From contig DHFP01000198.1 in assembly GCA_002402315.1 (NCBI GenBank), positions 1-17,060 of the forward strand: a DNA stretch of 17,060 nucleotides, in the 5' to 3' direction. The position numbers and the translations under genes are program-made. The DNA comes from Clostridiales bacterium UBA4821 (GTDB taxonomy: Bacteria > Bacillota > Clostridia > Acetivibrionales > UBA4821). The notes below the pieces were generated by a model. It saw only the letters and a program-made list of their open reading frames with translations. It had not been told where the DNA came from and ran no database searches. This document shows positions 7,005 to 14,511 of this stretch, piece after piece (position 1 is the first letter of the stretch; each line of letters starts with the position of its first letter).

Positions 7005-8816
7005 TTGAAAAAGCTTATACCGAAAATAATGATGTGGATAGTACTATTAATAATTGCAGATTTAGTGGTTGTTGGAGTGCTGGTGATTGGGGCAGATAAG
7101 GTCATGAACAATCCGTTGGACCTTGTCAGGATATTTTTAGAACCTGAACTATTTAAGCAATTTGCTTCTTATCAGGGGCTTTATATATTTTTTGTTGCTA
7201 TAGTATTCGGTTATCATCAAGGGTCTAGCAGAAGCAGCTATAACAATACAATCCACGGCTCTGCAAAGTGGTCCAATATGGTTGAAATACGTAAGGTATT
7301 GAATCCGGAAAAAGGGATTATCCTGGGAAAGAAGCTGTGTCTGGATATGGATTCACCATTAAACAAAAATGTGATGATAATAGGAAGCAGTGGAACGGGT
7401 AAATCCAGGGGATTTATCAAGCCAAACGTGTTGCAGATGAATGGCAGTTACATCATTACTGACCCCAAAGGTGAAATATTCGACCATACGTCAGACTATT
7501 TAAAATCAAATGGGTATGGGGTAAAGGTTTTAAACCTGGTCAACCTTAATGCATCTGATTCATATAATCCGTTGGCCTATATAAACAGCCAGCAGGATAT
7601 ACAGGTGCTTGCAAAAACTATTATTGATAATACATCTAAAGGTGTTTTAAACGTTGGAGAAGACAGCTTCTGGGCTAACTCGGAAATGGCTCTTTTAACT
7701 GCATTGATTACTTATGTATTATACGAGCTGCCTGAAAAGCAGAGAAATCTGTCAAGTGTACTCAACCTGCTATTGACAGCCAGCAAAGGGGATAAGCTTG
7801 ACGAGCTTTTTTTTAAGCTTCCTGATAGTCATAAAGCCTTAACATCTTATAAGATATTTTGTTTATCAGGTGATCCCAAAACCAGAGGAAACATAATGAT
7901 AGGGCTTGGTGTAAGACTTCAGGCACTACAAAACGAGGCTGTATCAAGGCTTACAGCGTCAGACACTCTGGATTTGGGCTTGACAGGAAGAAATAAAACT
8001 GCTGTTTATGTTATTACAAGCGATTCGCATAGGACGTATGACTTTATATCCTCAATGTTCTTCAGCCAGATATTTCAGACACTGTATTGTGAAGCTGATA
8101 AGAATGAAGGCAGGCTTAATATACCGGTAATTTGTTTATTGGATGAATTCAGTAATATAGGGAGAATACCTGATTTTTCAAGCAAGGTGGCTTCAATGCG
8201 GCCCAGGGGAATAAGTGTATCCATTGTAGTACAGTCTTTAGGTCAGTTAAAAGCCAGATATGAGAAGGAATGGTCAGATATTATGGGTAACTGCGACAGC
8301 CTGTTGTTTTTAGGAACCCAGGATATTGAAACGGCAAAGTTCATCTCCGAACGGTTAGGTAAATCAACTGTTACCAGTAAAACAAAGTCGTTATCAGTAC
8401 CTTTTAGGAGCAGTGTTAGAGGCTCCAAAACAGAAGGTGAAGGTAAAACAGGAAGACCACTTTTAATGCCTGATGAGATAACAAGGCTTGAACCCAGGAA
8501 GAGCATAATCATTATTCAGGGCCTTTACCCTGTTATGGCTAATAAATATGACATTACATATCATAAGGACTATTCAAAACTAAGGAAGAGAAACCATAAT
8601 GAGTATAACTCTAATTACATACCGGTATATGAAGAATTTAAACCGGTTTTTGATGAAGATGAAGCTCCTAAGGAACAAATGAAGACATTCACAAAGACTA
8701 AAGCTGATATAAAAAGAGAACAGACAAAAGAAGCAGAATTCTTTCAAGATAATACGAGTATATTCGAAAACACTGATTTTGGGAGGTGCAGGAATGAGAG
8801 CAGGGAAATTTCTTAG
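7005..8816 (+). CDS. virD4: VirD4/TraG-type coupling protein (T4SS ATPase)
   Basis: This 603-residue coupling protein links the relaxosome to the secretion channel and pumps DNA with ATP energy. It starts at TTG 7005, 7 bases after GAGGAAG. Two N-terminal membrane segments (about 7-30 and 58-70) anchor it in the cytoplasmic membrane. Walker A is GSSGTGKS (127-134), followed by the TraG hallmark ITDPKGE (151-157). Walker B is VICLLDEF (375-382), followed by SNIGRIPDF and ASMRPRGISVSIVVQSLGQL, also characteristic of the TraG/TraD family. The all-alpha insertion lies between. The acidic C-terminus (DEDEAPKEQ and beyond) may bind the relaxase or accessory proteins. The length is normal for Gram-positive members. 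The gene overlaps the next start by 23 bases, indicating translational coupling in the conjugation operon. Confidence 0.95.
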   Translation: MKKLIPKIMMWIVLLIIADLVVVGVLVIGADKVMNNPLDLVRIFLEPELFKQFASYQGLYIFFVAIVFGYHQGSSRSSYNNTIHGSAKWSNMVEIRKVLNPEKGIILGKKLCLDMDSPLNKNVMIIGSSGTGKSRGFIKPNVLQMNGSYIITDPKGEIFDHTSDYLKSNGYGVKVLNLVNLNASDSYNPLAYINSQQDIQVLAKTIIDNTSKGVLNVGEDSFWANSEMALLTALITYVLYELPEKQRNLSSVLNLLLTASKGDKLDELFFKLPDSHKALTSYKIFCLSGDPKTRGNIMIGLGVRLQALQNEAVSRLTASDTLDLGLTGRNKTAVYVITSDSHRTYDFISSMFFSQIFQTLYCEADKNEGRLNIPVICLLDEFSNIGRIPDFSSKVASMRPRGISVSIVVQSLGQLKARYEKEWSDIMGNCDSLLFLGTQDIETAKFISERLGKSTVTSKTKSLSVPFRSSVRGSKTEGEGKTGRPLLMPDEITRLEPRKSIIIIQGLYPVMANKYDITYHKDYSKLRKRNHNEYNSNYIPVYEEFKPVFDEDEAPKEQMKTFTKTKADIKREQTKEAEFFQDNTSIFENTDFGRCRNESREIS

Positions 8817-9126
8817 GTGTAGGGAATTGTTAATACCACTTATTTTTGTAGTAATAACATTTATTTTTACTTCAATAGCTTATGCTGCAACAGACCCGGT
8901 TGATGCCTTTATTACAAACCTTGCAATAGCCATCAAGGGATGGGGGACAAAGGGTGGAGTAATCTGGGTTATTTACGGCATATTCAACGTTGCAAGAGGA
9001 ATAAAGGAAGAAGATCCGCACATGAAGTCCAGGGGATGGAAGCATTCTGTAGCTGCGGTTATATTTACTGCTGGTTGCAGTCAGGCAGATAACATAGTTA
9101 ATCTTATTAGGGACTGGTCCACCTAA
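8794..9126 (+). CDS. Small secreted/membrane protein, probable VirB2-like subunit
   Basis: The start is ATG 8794, preceded at 5 bases by GGGAGGTG (8781-8788), giving 110 residues; an upstream TTG 8779 overlaps the ribosome binding site and is unlikely. The N-terminus (MRAGKFLRCRELL then a hydrophobic run ending AYA-ATD near residue 32) is a probable signal peptide with cleavage after AYA. The mature part has a hydrophobic segment (GGVIWVIYGIFNVARG), a charged turn (KEEDPHMKSRG) and a second hydrophobic stretch (HSVAAVIFTAG). Small two-helix proteins of this design lie between the coupling protein and the VirB6-like gene in Gram-positive conjugation operons (VirB2/TrbC- or Maff2-like) and may form a surface or channel structure. 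The assignment rests on topology and position; direct similarity is weak. Confidence 0.7.
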   Translation: MRAGKFLRCRELLIPLIFVVITFIFTSIAYAATDPVDAFITNLAIAIKGWGTKGGVIWVIYGIFNVARGIKEEDPHMKSRGWKHSVAAVIFTAGCSQADNIVNLIRDWST

Positions 9127-9158
9127 AATTGTGTTGTTTCAGAATATAGGTGAAGCTT

Positions 9159-10202
9159 ATGTTTGCTAAGATAAATATAAAAGTACTAATACTAGTAATT
9201 ATAGTTTCATTTTCTTTTGGCTGCGCAGTATATGCTGAGAGTGAGCAAAGTAACGGTTGGTTTAACTTCAATGAAATGATTGAAGCAATAAAGAATATAC
9301 CCAATAACCTTACCCAACCGATAAAGGATGCAATATACCAGTCATTCAAAGATTGGTCGGTAGAGATGTATTCTTATATGATTGACAGCTGTGTAGAGAG
9401 CTGCTTGAATACAATACCTACCTTCCTTAAGCATACTCCTGTTCTTTGGAATGAAGCCAGTCCTACGGTTGTAAATGTTATTAACGAGGCTTTAAAACCT
9501 CTTTGTATAACACTTGCAACCATAGGATTCATAATAAACCTTGGCAAATCAATGGCTGGCAGCGTTGAATACGGCAGAACTGCAACAAGATCCTTCTTAA
9601 GACTTATAGTAACCGTAATGCTGATTGGTTATTCCGGACAGCTGATGCAGTGGATAATAGACTTTAACGATGCATTTATACAGTTTGTTGACAGCAGGAT
9701 ATCAGGTGATATTGTAGATGCTTTCAGGGATGCAATTGTTGATAAAGGTGTTGTTGAATCAGCTACGGCAACATTAAGCTCGGTTTTGATGGTGCTGCTT
9801 ACAGGCTGGATAATATGGATTGCTGCTTTGTGTGTACAGTTTGTACTGATGTTCAGGCTTATACAGCTGATGTTTTACATGCTTATAAGTCCTCTGGTAT
9901 TTGTATGCAATATTACCGAGGAAACCACCGACATAATTAAAAGCTATATGAGAAAGTTTGTAGCTGTTGTATTAAAGTCATTCTTTTACAACCTGGTATT
10001 TCTTATATATATAACCTGTATTACCCTGCCCAATGCCATACCGGTTGGTGCACTTGGCAGCGCTCTGTGCGTAATTGTACTGATTGTATCAATGTTCAAG
10101 ATACCTAAAGAGTTTGAAGAGCTTCTTGGAATAGGCAGGAGTGCAAGCTTCAACATTGGAAGCCTTATTACTGCAATAGGGACTGCAATAGCAGTACGTT
10201 AG
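9159..10202 (+). CDS. VirB6/TrbL-like multi-pass channel protein
   Basis: This 347-residue protein starts at ATG 9159 behind AGGTGA (9148-9153); GTG 9150 would overlap this site. It begins with a signal-like hydrophobic segment (VLILVIIVSFSFGCAVYAE), then an amphipathic stretch rich in W and N, and afterwards five or six membrane segments: about 110-130 (residues around PLCITLATIGFIINLG), 140-160, 195-225 (VLMVLLTGWIIWIAALCVQFVLMF), 230-247, 270-290 and 295-312. A conserved-looking polar loop, NITEETTDIIKSYMRKFV, lies between them. This topology matches TrbL/VirB6/PrgH-type proteins, the inner-membrane channel of type IV secretion. It lies after the pilin-like gene and 13 bases before PrgI, the usual order in Firmicutes conjugative elements. 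The C-terminus is short, without the long hydrophilic extension of many Gram-positive VirB6 proteins. Confidence 0.85.
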   Translation: MFAKINIKVLILVIIVSFSFGCAVYAESEQSNGWFNFNEMIEAIKNIPNNLTQPIKDAIYQSFKDWSVEMYSYMIDSCVESCLNTIPTFLKHTPVLWNEASPTVVNVINEALKPLCITLATIGFIINLGKSMAGSVEYGRTATRSFLRLIVTVMLIGYSGQLMQWIIDFNDAFIQFVDSRISGDIVDAFRDAIVDKGVVESATATLSSVLMVLLTGWIIWIAALCVQFVLMFRLIQLMFYMLISPLVFVCNITEETTDIIKSYMRKFVAVVLKSFFYNLVFLIYITCITLPNAIPVGALGSALCVIVLIVSMFKIPKEFEELLGIGRSASFNIGSLITAIGTAIAVR

Positions 10203-10215
10203 AAGGAGGATAGTT

Positions 10216-10599
10216 ATGGTTGTAAATATAAATGCACAGATAAGCAATTATAAGGAAAGAGTAGTGGGAAACTATACATTGAGGCAGGTTATATGTCTGA
10301 TACTTGCCCTTATGGTAGGGACATCTACTTATTTCTATCTCGATTTCCAGAAGGACATAAAGCAGTTTGTAATTATATTTACCATATTGCCCATAATTGC
10401 AGTAGGATTCTATACTTATCAGGGAGTTACTTGCGAAAAGTTTATCTATTATATGATGAGGGAATTCTTACTTCCCCAGAAAAGACCGTTTGTACCAGAT
10501 TGGGAGACAGCAGTGAATAATATTGAATATAAGGAAGGTGTAAGCGGTGCTGAAGAAATTTCTGAAAATAATAGGAAAAGAAAAGTTAAAAATTTATAA
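10216..10599 (+). CDS. prgI: PrgI-family (VirB3-like) conjugation membrane protein
   Basis: This 127-residue protein has a very strong ribosome binding site (AAGGAGG, 10202-10208) 7 bases before ATG 10216. The N-terminus VVNINAQISNYKERVVGNYTLRQV is typical of PrgI proteins. Two membrane segments follow at about 25-42 and 46-66, then YYMMREFLLPQKRPF, a region conserved in the family, and a charged tail. PrgI is the VirB3 counterpart: a small inner-membrane protein that works with the VirB4 ATPase at the base of the channel. The gene overlaps virB4 by 53 bases, an unusually long overlap that points to tight co-translation. The pairing PrgI-VirB4 in this order is standard in Gram-positive type IV secretion clusters, which supports the call. 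Confidence 0.9.
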   Translation: MVVNINAQISNYKERVVGNYTLRQVICLILALMVGTSTYFYLDFQKDIKQFVIIFTILPIIAVGFYTYQGVTCEKFIYYMMREFLLPQKRPFVPDWETAVNNIEYKEGVSGAEEISENNRKRKVKNL

Positions 10600-12856
10600 G
10601 GTTCCAAAGACTGCCCAGCAGACAATACCTTTTGAGTGCATAACAAGGGACGGCCTTATTGAAACCTCGAAGGACAATTATATAGCCATATGTTCTATAG
10701 ATAATATAAACTACAGTCTTGCAAGGGAGAATGACCAGGAGGATATATTCAACAATTACTGCGTAATGCTGAATTCTTTAGACTACTATATCCAATGGTA
10801 CCTTACTAATGATGTGCTTGACACCAGGGAAGTAATGAATATTATCCCTGAGAACCATGAAACCCATAAGGATGACCTTGAAAATTACCGCGAGTGGATT
10901 AGTGATATATCTATATCAAAGAAGGCTGCCGACAGGAAACGATACCTTACAATCTCGTGCAGCGGTAACAAATATACAGATGCGCTTGGGGAGCTTGATA
11001 GAAGGATAGCTGGTATTGAACAGCACTTTAAGAAATACAATGCTAGAGTTATCAAGCTTAGAGCAGAAGAAATATTAAAAATACTTTATGATGCTTATAA
11101 CCCGGGACTAAAAAGAATGCAGCCCTTTAGTCTATCGGAGGATTTAGGTGCAAGGGGTGTAAACGTAAAGGATTACATATGTCCATCCAGCTTCAAGTTC
11201 AGAGCTTCATATATAGAGATAGGAACTGACTATAAAAGAGTTTTATTTATTAGAGACCTTCCCAATACATTATCTGATAGGTTTATCGGTGACCTTCTGA
11301 GCTTGAGCTTTAATGTGGATATATCAATCCACGTTGAAAACATTGACACTAGCGATGCAATGAGGTTTATCAGAAGAAGAATTATCGCAATGGAAGCAGA
11401 TAAAATATTGTCAGCCCAAAAAGGTAAACTACCACCGTTTGATCTTGAATACAATCTAGAGGCTGCAAGAAAACTGCTGCACGAGCTTCAGGCAAATGAT
11501 AAGAGGCTTTTTAGTGTCGGGATATTTATTTGCTTAACAGCAGGCACTATCGAACATCTCGAGCATAATACAAAGGTTATCCAGAATATATGCAGCAAGC
11601 ATGGAGTCAGGGCACTTATCGCAACCCACAGACAGGAGTTTGGACTTAACAGTGTTCTACCCTTTTGCAATAACAGGCTTAGTATCAAGAGGCAGGTCCT
11701 GACCGATGGAGCAGCCATCCTACTCCCGTTCACAGCCCAAGATGTGTTCTCCAGTAAAGGCTTATTCTATGGAATAAATAAGGTTACATCCTCACTTGTT
11801 GTCTTTGACAGGAAGAACGATATAAAGAATCCCAGCGGATTTATACTTGGTACTCCCGGAAGCGGAAAGACAATGACTGCCAAGGCAGAGCTGTATAGGG
11901 TATTTCTTTGCACCAGTGACGATATTATAGTGATTGATCCGGAGAGGGAATATATACCGTTAGTAAAGGAGCTTGGGGGAGAGATAGTAACCATTTCAGC
12001 TAATAGCAATACTCATATCAATCCTTTTGATATGGAGAAGGATTATGGAGATGACGAGCCGCCATTGAAGCTGAAAGGGGAATTCCTGATAGGCATATTT
12101 GACCAGCTTATCGGACCTCTAAAATCAGAAGAAAAGGCAATACTGGACAGGGTAACAAGGTTAACGTATAAGAAATATATTAACTCACATTTTAACACTG
12201 AAAATATTCCGACTATGAATGATTATTTTGGAATATTGAAGGAGCAGAAAGAACAGGAAGCTCAAAGGCTGGCACTGTCATTGGAGCTATATGTTCAGGG
12301 AAGCTTGAGTATATTCTCTGAAAAGACAAACGTGAATTTAAATAATAGGTTGATTTGCTATGATATAAACAAGTTGGGTGATCAGTTAAAGCCTTTGGGG
12401 ATGCAGGTAGTTCTGGATAATATATGGAATAGGATTGTTGCTAATAGGGGTAAGAAGAAGCGGACCTGGCTCTACATGGACGAGATATATCTGATGTTCA
12501 ATAATGAGTATTCGGGCAGGTTTCTTTATGAGTTGTACAAGAGGACCAGGAAGTATGGTGGAATTCCGACAGGGATTACTCAGAATGTAGAGGATTTGTT
12601 GAAGAGTGATATAGCCAGGTCAATGCTTTCAAATAGTCAGTTTATAATTCTGATGGACCAGGCTGCAGCAGACAGGAAGCAACTTGCCGATATACTGCAG
12701 CTAAGTCAGGCACAGCTCAATTATGTGACTAATAGTGATTGTGGACATGGGCTGATTATTGCAGGAGGCTTGATTGTGCCGTGCAAGTTTGAGGTGAGTG
12801 AGAAGGAATACAGGCTGATGACTACCAAGCCGGAGGAATTTATGGAGGTAGTGTAA
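10547..12856 (+). CDS. virB4: VirB4-family conjugation ATPase
   Basis: This 769-residue protein powers the assembly and function of the type IV secretion channel at the cytoplasmic membrane. GTG 10547 has AGGAAGGTG 6 bases upstream (10532-10540). The N-terminal half (about 20-400) is the VirB4 partner-binding domain, containing SSFKFRASYIEIG and IRDLPNTLSDRFIGDLL. The C-terminal RecA-like domain carries Walker A GTPGSGKT (435-442), IDPEREYIPLVKELGGE (463-479), Walker B WLYMDEIYLMF (641-651), and the GGIPTGITQNVEDLL (671-685) and LSNSQFIILMDQ (694-705) motifs. Length and motif order are normal. It is the last recognisable gene of the operon. A PrgK-like peptidoglycan hydrolase usually follows but is not present downstream, where an incomplete repeat region begins. 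Confidence 0.96.
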   Translation: MLKKFLKIIGKEKLKIYKVPKTAQQTIPFECITRDGLIETSKDNYIAICSIDNINYSLARENDQEDIFNNYCVMLNSLDYYIQWYLTNDVLDTREVMNIIPENHETHKDDLENYREWISDISISKKAADRKRYLTISCSGNKYTDALGELDRRIAGIEQHFKKYNARVIKLRAEEILKILYDAYNPGLKRMQPFSLSEDLGARGVNVKDYICPSSFKFRASYIEIGTDYKRVLFIRDLPNTLSDRFIGDLLSLSFNVDISIHVENIDTSDAMRFIRRRIIAMEADKILSAQKGKLPPFDLEYNLEAARKLLHELQANDKRLFSVGIFICLTAGTIEHLEHNTKVIQNICSKHGVRALIATHRQEFGLNSVLPFCNNRLSIKRQVLTDGAAILLPFTAQDVFSSKGLFYGINKVTSSLVVFDRKNDIKNPSGFILGTPGSGKTMTAKAELYRVFLCTSDDIIVIDPEREYIPLVKELGGEIVTISANSNTHINPFDMEKDYGDDEPPLKLKGEFLIGIFDQLIGPLKSEEKAILDRVTRLTYKKYINSHFNTENIPTMNDYFGILKEQKEQEAQRLALSLELYVQGSLSIFSEKTNVNLNNRLICYDINKLGDQLKPLGMQVVLDNIWNRIVANRGKKKRTWLYMDEIYLMFNNEYSGRFLYELYKRTRKYGGIPTGITQNVEDLLKSDIARSMLSNSQFIILMDQAAADRKQLADILQLSQAQLNYVTNSDCGHGLIIAGGLIVPCKFEVSEKEYRLMTTKPEEFMEVV

Positions 12857-12888
12857 AAATCATGTTTTCAAAACAGCTACTTCTTTAA

Positions 12889-12960
12889 CTGACCAAGTTA
12901 GTGACCAAGCTAGTGACTAAGTTACCCAGCAAGTTACCCAGCAAGCTACCCTGCAAGATG
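12889..12960 (+). repeat. Six tandem 12-bp degenerate repeats
   Basis: Six consecutive 12-base units in perfect register begin at 12889, 12901, 12913, 12925, 12937 and 12949. Their pattern is (C/G/C)-TGAC or CCAGC then AAG-(T/C)-TA, with AAGTTA and AAGCTA alternating. In one frame they encode repeated LTKLVTKL and PSKLPSKL units; in another TDQVSDQ and VTQQ units, with in-frame stops in every frame. This resembles the remains of a coding tandem-repeat gene, or a DNA-binding array, 32 bases after the virB4 stop. Confidence 0.7.
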
Positions 12961-13284
12961 AACCTTGATAAACCAAAGAGTTAGAAACAAAACTATTATT
13001 CAAAATAGGATATGAGCATTAAATTCCGGGAGTATTTGAACACTTGTAAAAAGAGAAAATGCTGTCATTATGCTATATTTTGGTTGGCAAGAAAGATCAA
13101 TTCATATAAAAGCGAAAGATATTTGTGTTTCAGCATAAATTTCAAAGTGTAATAATATTTATGTTGAAGGTTTAAAAGAGGTTATTGAGTATATCTGAAG
13201 AGGCATTTGGGCTGCTTTGTAGTTTTTTAGCAGGGAGCACCTTCCTTTCCCGTGTCTCTCCATTATACAATTTTACTCCACTAG
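12961..13284. other. Gene-free interval
   Basis: I see no convincing gene here. Bases 12961-13180 are AT-rich with stops in all frames. From about 13190 the base composition becomes richer in G and C. A 60-codon minus-strand frame with a GTG at 13363 ends at 13172; it has no separate ribosome binding site (the GGAG lies directly against the GTG), and I do not call it a gene. Confidence 0.4.
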
Positions 13285-13360
13285 AATTTTCAAGCACGTT
13301 TCGCGGCATAAGCAGAGACAAGGTTTTGCCGTTCAACTTATTCCACGGTTGCTTGAAATT
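13285..13360. promoter_or_regulatory. Nested inverted repeat upstream of the RadC-like gene
   Basis: TTTCAAGCA (13288-13296) pairs with TGCTTGAAA (13350-13358), and inside it CGGCA (13304-13308) pairs with TGCCG (13327-13331). Allowing one bulge, the outer stem extends to AATTTTCAAGCA. Read as RNA on either strand this folds into a long hairpin. It may be part of the leader of the downstream operon; no T-run follows. Confidence 0.4.
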
Positions 13361-13376
13361 CACTCCGTAAAGACGT

Positions 13377-13444
13377 ATTCCTCATGAGCTACGCGAATTG
13401 TGTCCTTTCAAACAAAAAGGAAAGGGTGAGTAGCGATGAGGATT
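13377..13444 (+). promoter_or_regulatory. Leader hairpin covering the start codon of the RadC-like gene
   Basis: TCCTCAT (13379-13385) pairs with ATGAGGA (13436-13442), GCTAC (13388-13392) with GTAGC (13430-13434), and CCTTTC (13404-13409) with GAAAGG (13420-13425). The ATG at 13436 is wholly within the lower stem and the Shine-Dalgarno bases GGAAAGGGTGAG are largely paired, so translation would be reduced unless the structure opens. This is read directly from the sequence; regulation is inferred. Confidence 0.55.
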
Positions 13445-13882
13445 AACAGATATACTGTGAAGCTTGTCAAAGAAGGAGGTATCAACTATTCTCTGGAGGA
13501 GTCAGTAATTTCTCCTGAGGTAGCAAGGGATGTGATAGAAAAGGTATTCAACTTGAGTAGCTCTCCGGTTGAGAAGTTCGGGATAATAGCACTGAATACT
13601 AAGAATAGAATTGCAGGATTACATATTATTGCGGTAGGAGGGCTGAATCAGACGGTTATTGAAGCCAGGGAAGTATTCCAGCAGGCTTTGCTGAACAATG
13701 CAGCGTCAATGATACTGTTTCATTGTCATCCTAGTGGAGATGTTCGGCCGAGCAGAGAGGATGTGCAGTTCACAAAGAGGCTGGAGGATGCGGGTCAGAT
13801 TATAGGGGTTAAAGTTCTAGACCATATAATCATAGGAGAAGACGGAAAGTATGCAAGTCTGAAAGAGCAGGGGTTATTCTGA
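13436..13882 (+). CDS. RadC-like JAB/MPN-domain protein
   Basis: This 148-residue protein consists of the metal-binding JAB (MPN+) domain found at the C-terminus of RadC proteins. The zinc signature is complete: E46 in VEKFGII, then H96-C-H98-P-S100-G-D102 and, in PSREDV, D109. The closing LDHIIIG (128-134) is also typical. The N-terminal helix-hairpin-helix domain of chromosomal RadC is absent, as in the shortened versions carried by plasmids, conjugative elements and phages. The function of these proteins is unknown (named after DNA repair, but that role is not supported for RadC); JAB relatives act as metallopeptidases. The start is ATG 13436 with GGAAAGGGTGAG just upstream, inside a hairpin. 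A terminator follows directly at the stop codon, so the gene is probably transcribed alone from an undefined promoter in the structured leader region. Confidence 0.92.
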   Translation: MRINRYTVKLVKEGGINYSLEESVISPEVARDVIEKVFNLSSSPVEKFGIIALNTKNRIAGLHIIAVGGLNQTVIEAREVFQQALLNNAASMILFHCHPSGDVRPSREDVQFTKRLEDAGQIIGVKVLDHIIIGEDGKYASLKEQGLF

Positions 13883-13901
13883 AGAGGGTAGCCCCCTTTT
13901 T
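13882..13901 (+). terminator. Rho-independent terminator after the RadC-like gene
   Basis: The stem AAGAGGG (13882-13888) pairs with CCCTTTT (13894-13900), with one G-U pair and a 5-base loop, and runs into a T-run. It begins at the last base of the stop codon. Confidence 0.7.
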
Positions 13902-13975
13902 GGTCAGGCTGCTTGGCGGGCAAGAAGTGATTATTAAGCGAGCTTATTCTTCCTGACTTTCCATTGTACTATGTG

Positions 13976-14041
13976 AGTCAAATTTTCTATCAGAATACAA
14001 ATTTGCAGTGCAAATTTCATGTAAACCAATAAAATTTGACT
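13976..14041. repeat. Nested co-centred palindromes (operator or site-specific recombination type)
   Basis: The centre is the perfect inverted repeat AAATTTGCA-g-TGCAAATTT (13999-14017). It is flanked symmetrically by AGTCAAATTTT (13976-13986) and AAAATTTGACT (14031-14041), a perfect 11-bp inverted repeat with nearly the same centre (14008). Such double palindromes bind dimeric regulators, recombinases or replication proteins. It lies 45 bases upstream of the next start and is gene-free. Confidence 0.65.
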
Positions 14042-14086
14042 TCGCATACTGGCTCTGAAGAAAAAGGAAGAAAGGAGCTGTTAGTT

Positions 14087-14353
14087 ATGAGTAAGTTTAA
14101 GTTAGGCCAGGTGGTTGCTACACCAGGAGCACTGGAGGCGTTGACCAGGGAGGAGATTGCAAATGTACTAAGTAGGCATGCAAGCGGTGACTGGGGAGAG
14201 CTTTGCAAGGAAGATAAGCAGGAGAATGAGCTGGCGTTGAAGGAGGGCTTCAGGATTTTCTCGGTGTATAAGTCGGGAAGAGGTAAGAAGTTCTGGGTGA
14301 TTACTGAGGCAGATAGGAGTGTGACTACTGTATTGCTGCCGGAGGAGTATTGA
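14087..14353 (+). CDS. Small 'plasmid-related' protein of unknown function
   Basis: This 88-residue protein starts at ATG 14087 with AAAGGAG 9 bases upstream (14071-14077); longer starts in the same frame have no such site. It reads KLGQVVATPGALEAL (residues 4-18), then LSRHASGDWGELCKEDKQEN, GFRIFSVYKSG and a closing KFWVITEADRSVTTVLLPEEY. I recognise this order from a widespread small protein of plasmids and conjugative elements that databases label 'plasmid related protein' or, misleadingly, type I restriction subunit M. Its function is not known. No membrane segment, metal site or nuclease motif is visible. The terminator that follows directly suggests a short transcript from a promoter near the palindromes at 13976-14041, which could regulate it. 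Confidence 0.85.
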   Translation: MSKFKLGQVVATPGALEALTREEIANVLSRHASGDWGELCKEDKQENELALKEGFRIFSVYKSGRGKKFWVITEADRSVTTVLLPEEY

Positions 14354-14375
14354 GGGGCCGAAAGGTCCCTTTTTT
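14352..14375 (+). terminator. Rho-independent terminator after the plasmid-related protein
   Basis: GGGGCC (14354-14359) pairs with GGTCCC (14364-14369) around a GAAA tetraloop, with one G-U pair, followed by a run of six T. It starts at the stop codon. Confidence 0.88.
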
Positions 14376-14391
14376 ACTCGAAAGACGTTTC

Positions 14392-14420
14392 TTGACAAAA
14401 ATTAGCAAAAAACATAGAAT
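14392..14420 (+). promoter_or_regulatory. Sigma-A-type promoter of the nuclease/MBL operon
   Basis: TTGACA (14392-14397) is separated by exactly 17 bases from TAGAAT (14415-14420), one mismatch from the TATAAT consensus. Transcription would begin near 14427, about 85 bases before the first start codon. AAAGACGT (14381-14388), the motif that also ends the structured elements upstream of the mobilization genes, lies 3 bases before the -35. Confidence 0.8.
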
Positions 14421-14451
14421 TAAAAGAAAAGTTATGTTAAAAGTCCATAGA

Positions 14452-14482
14452 AAAATCTTAAAATATCAGTCTTTAAGATTTT
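14452..14482 (+). promoter_or_regulatory. Leader hairpin in the nuclease/MBL transcript
   Basis: AAAATCTTAAA (14452-14462) and TTTAAGATTTT (14472-14482) are a perfect 11-bp inverted repeat with a 9-base loop, followed by CTTTATTATTG. It lies about 25 bases after the predicted transcription start and 30 before the start codon. It may be an operator, or an attenuator with a weak T-rich tail. Confidence 0.6.
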
Positions 14483-14511
14483 CTTTATTATTGAAAAAAT
14501 GATTATTCGAT

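Noticed and set aside
11230..12009. Several 74-81 codon minus-strand frames
   Set aside because: They are antisense to virB4, whose motifs are continuous in the plus frame.
13172..13363. 63-codon minus-strand frame as a gene
   Set aside because: It has no ribosome binding site at usable spacing, starts at GTG inside a strong inverted repeat, and I recognise no family.
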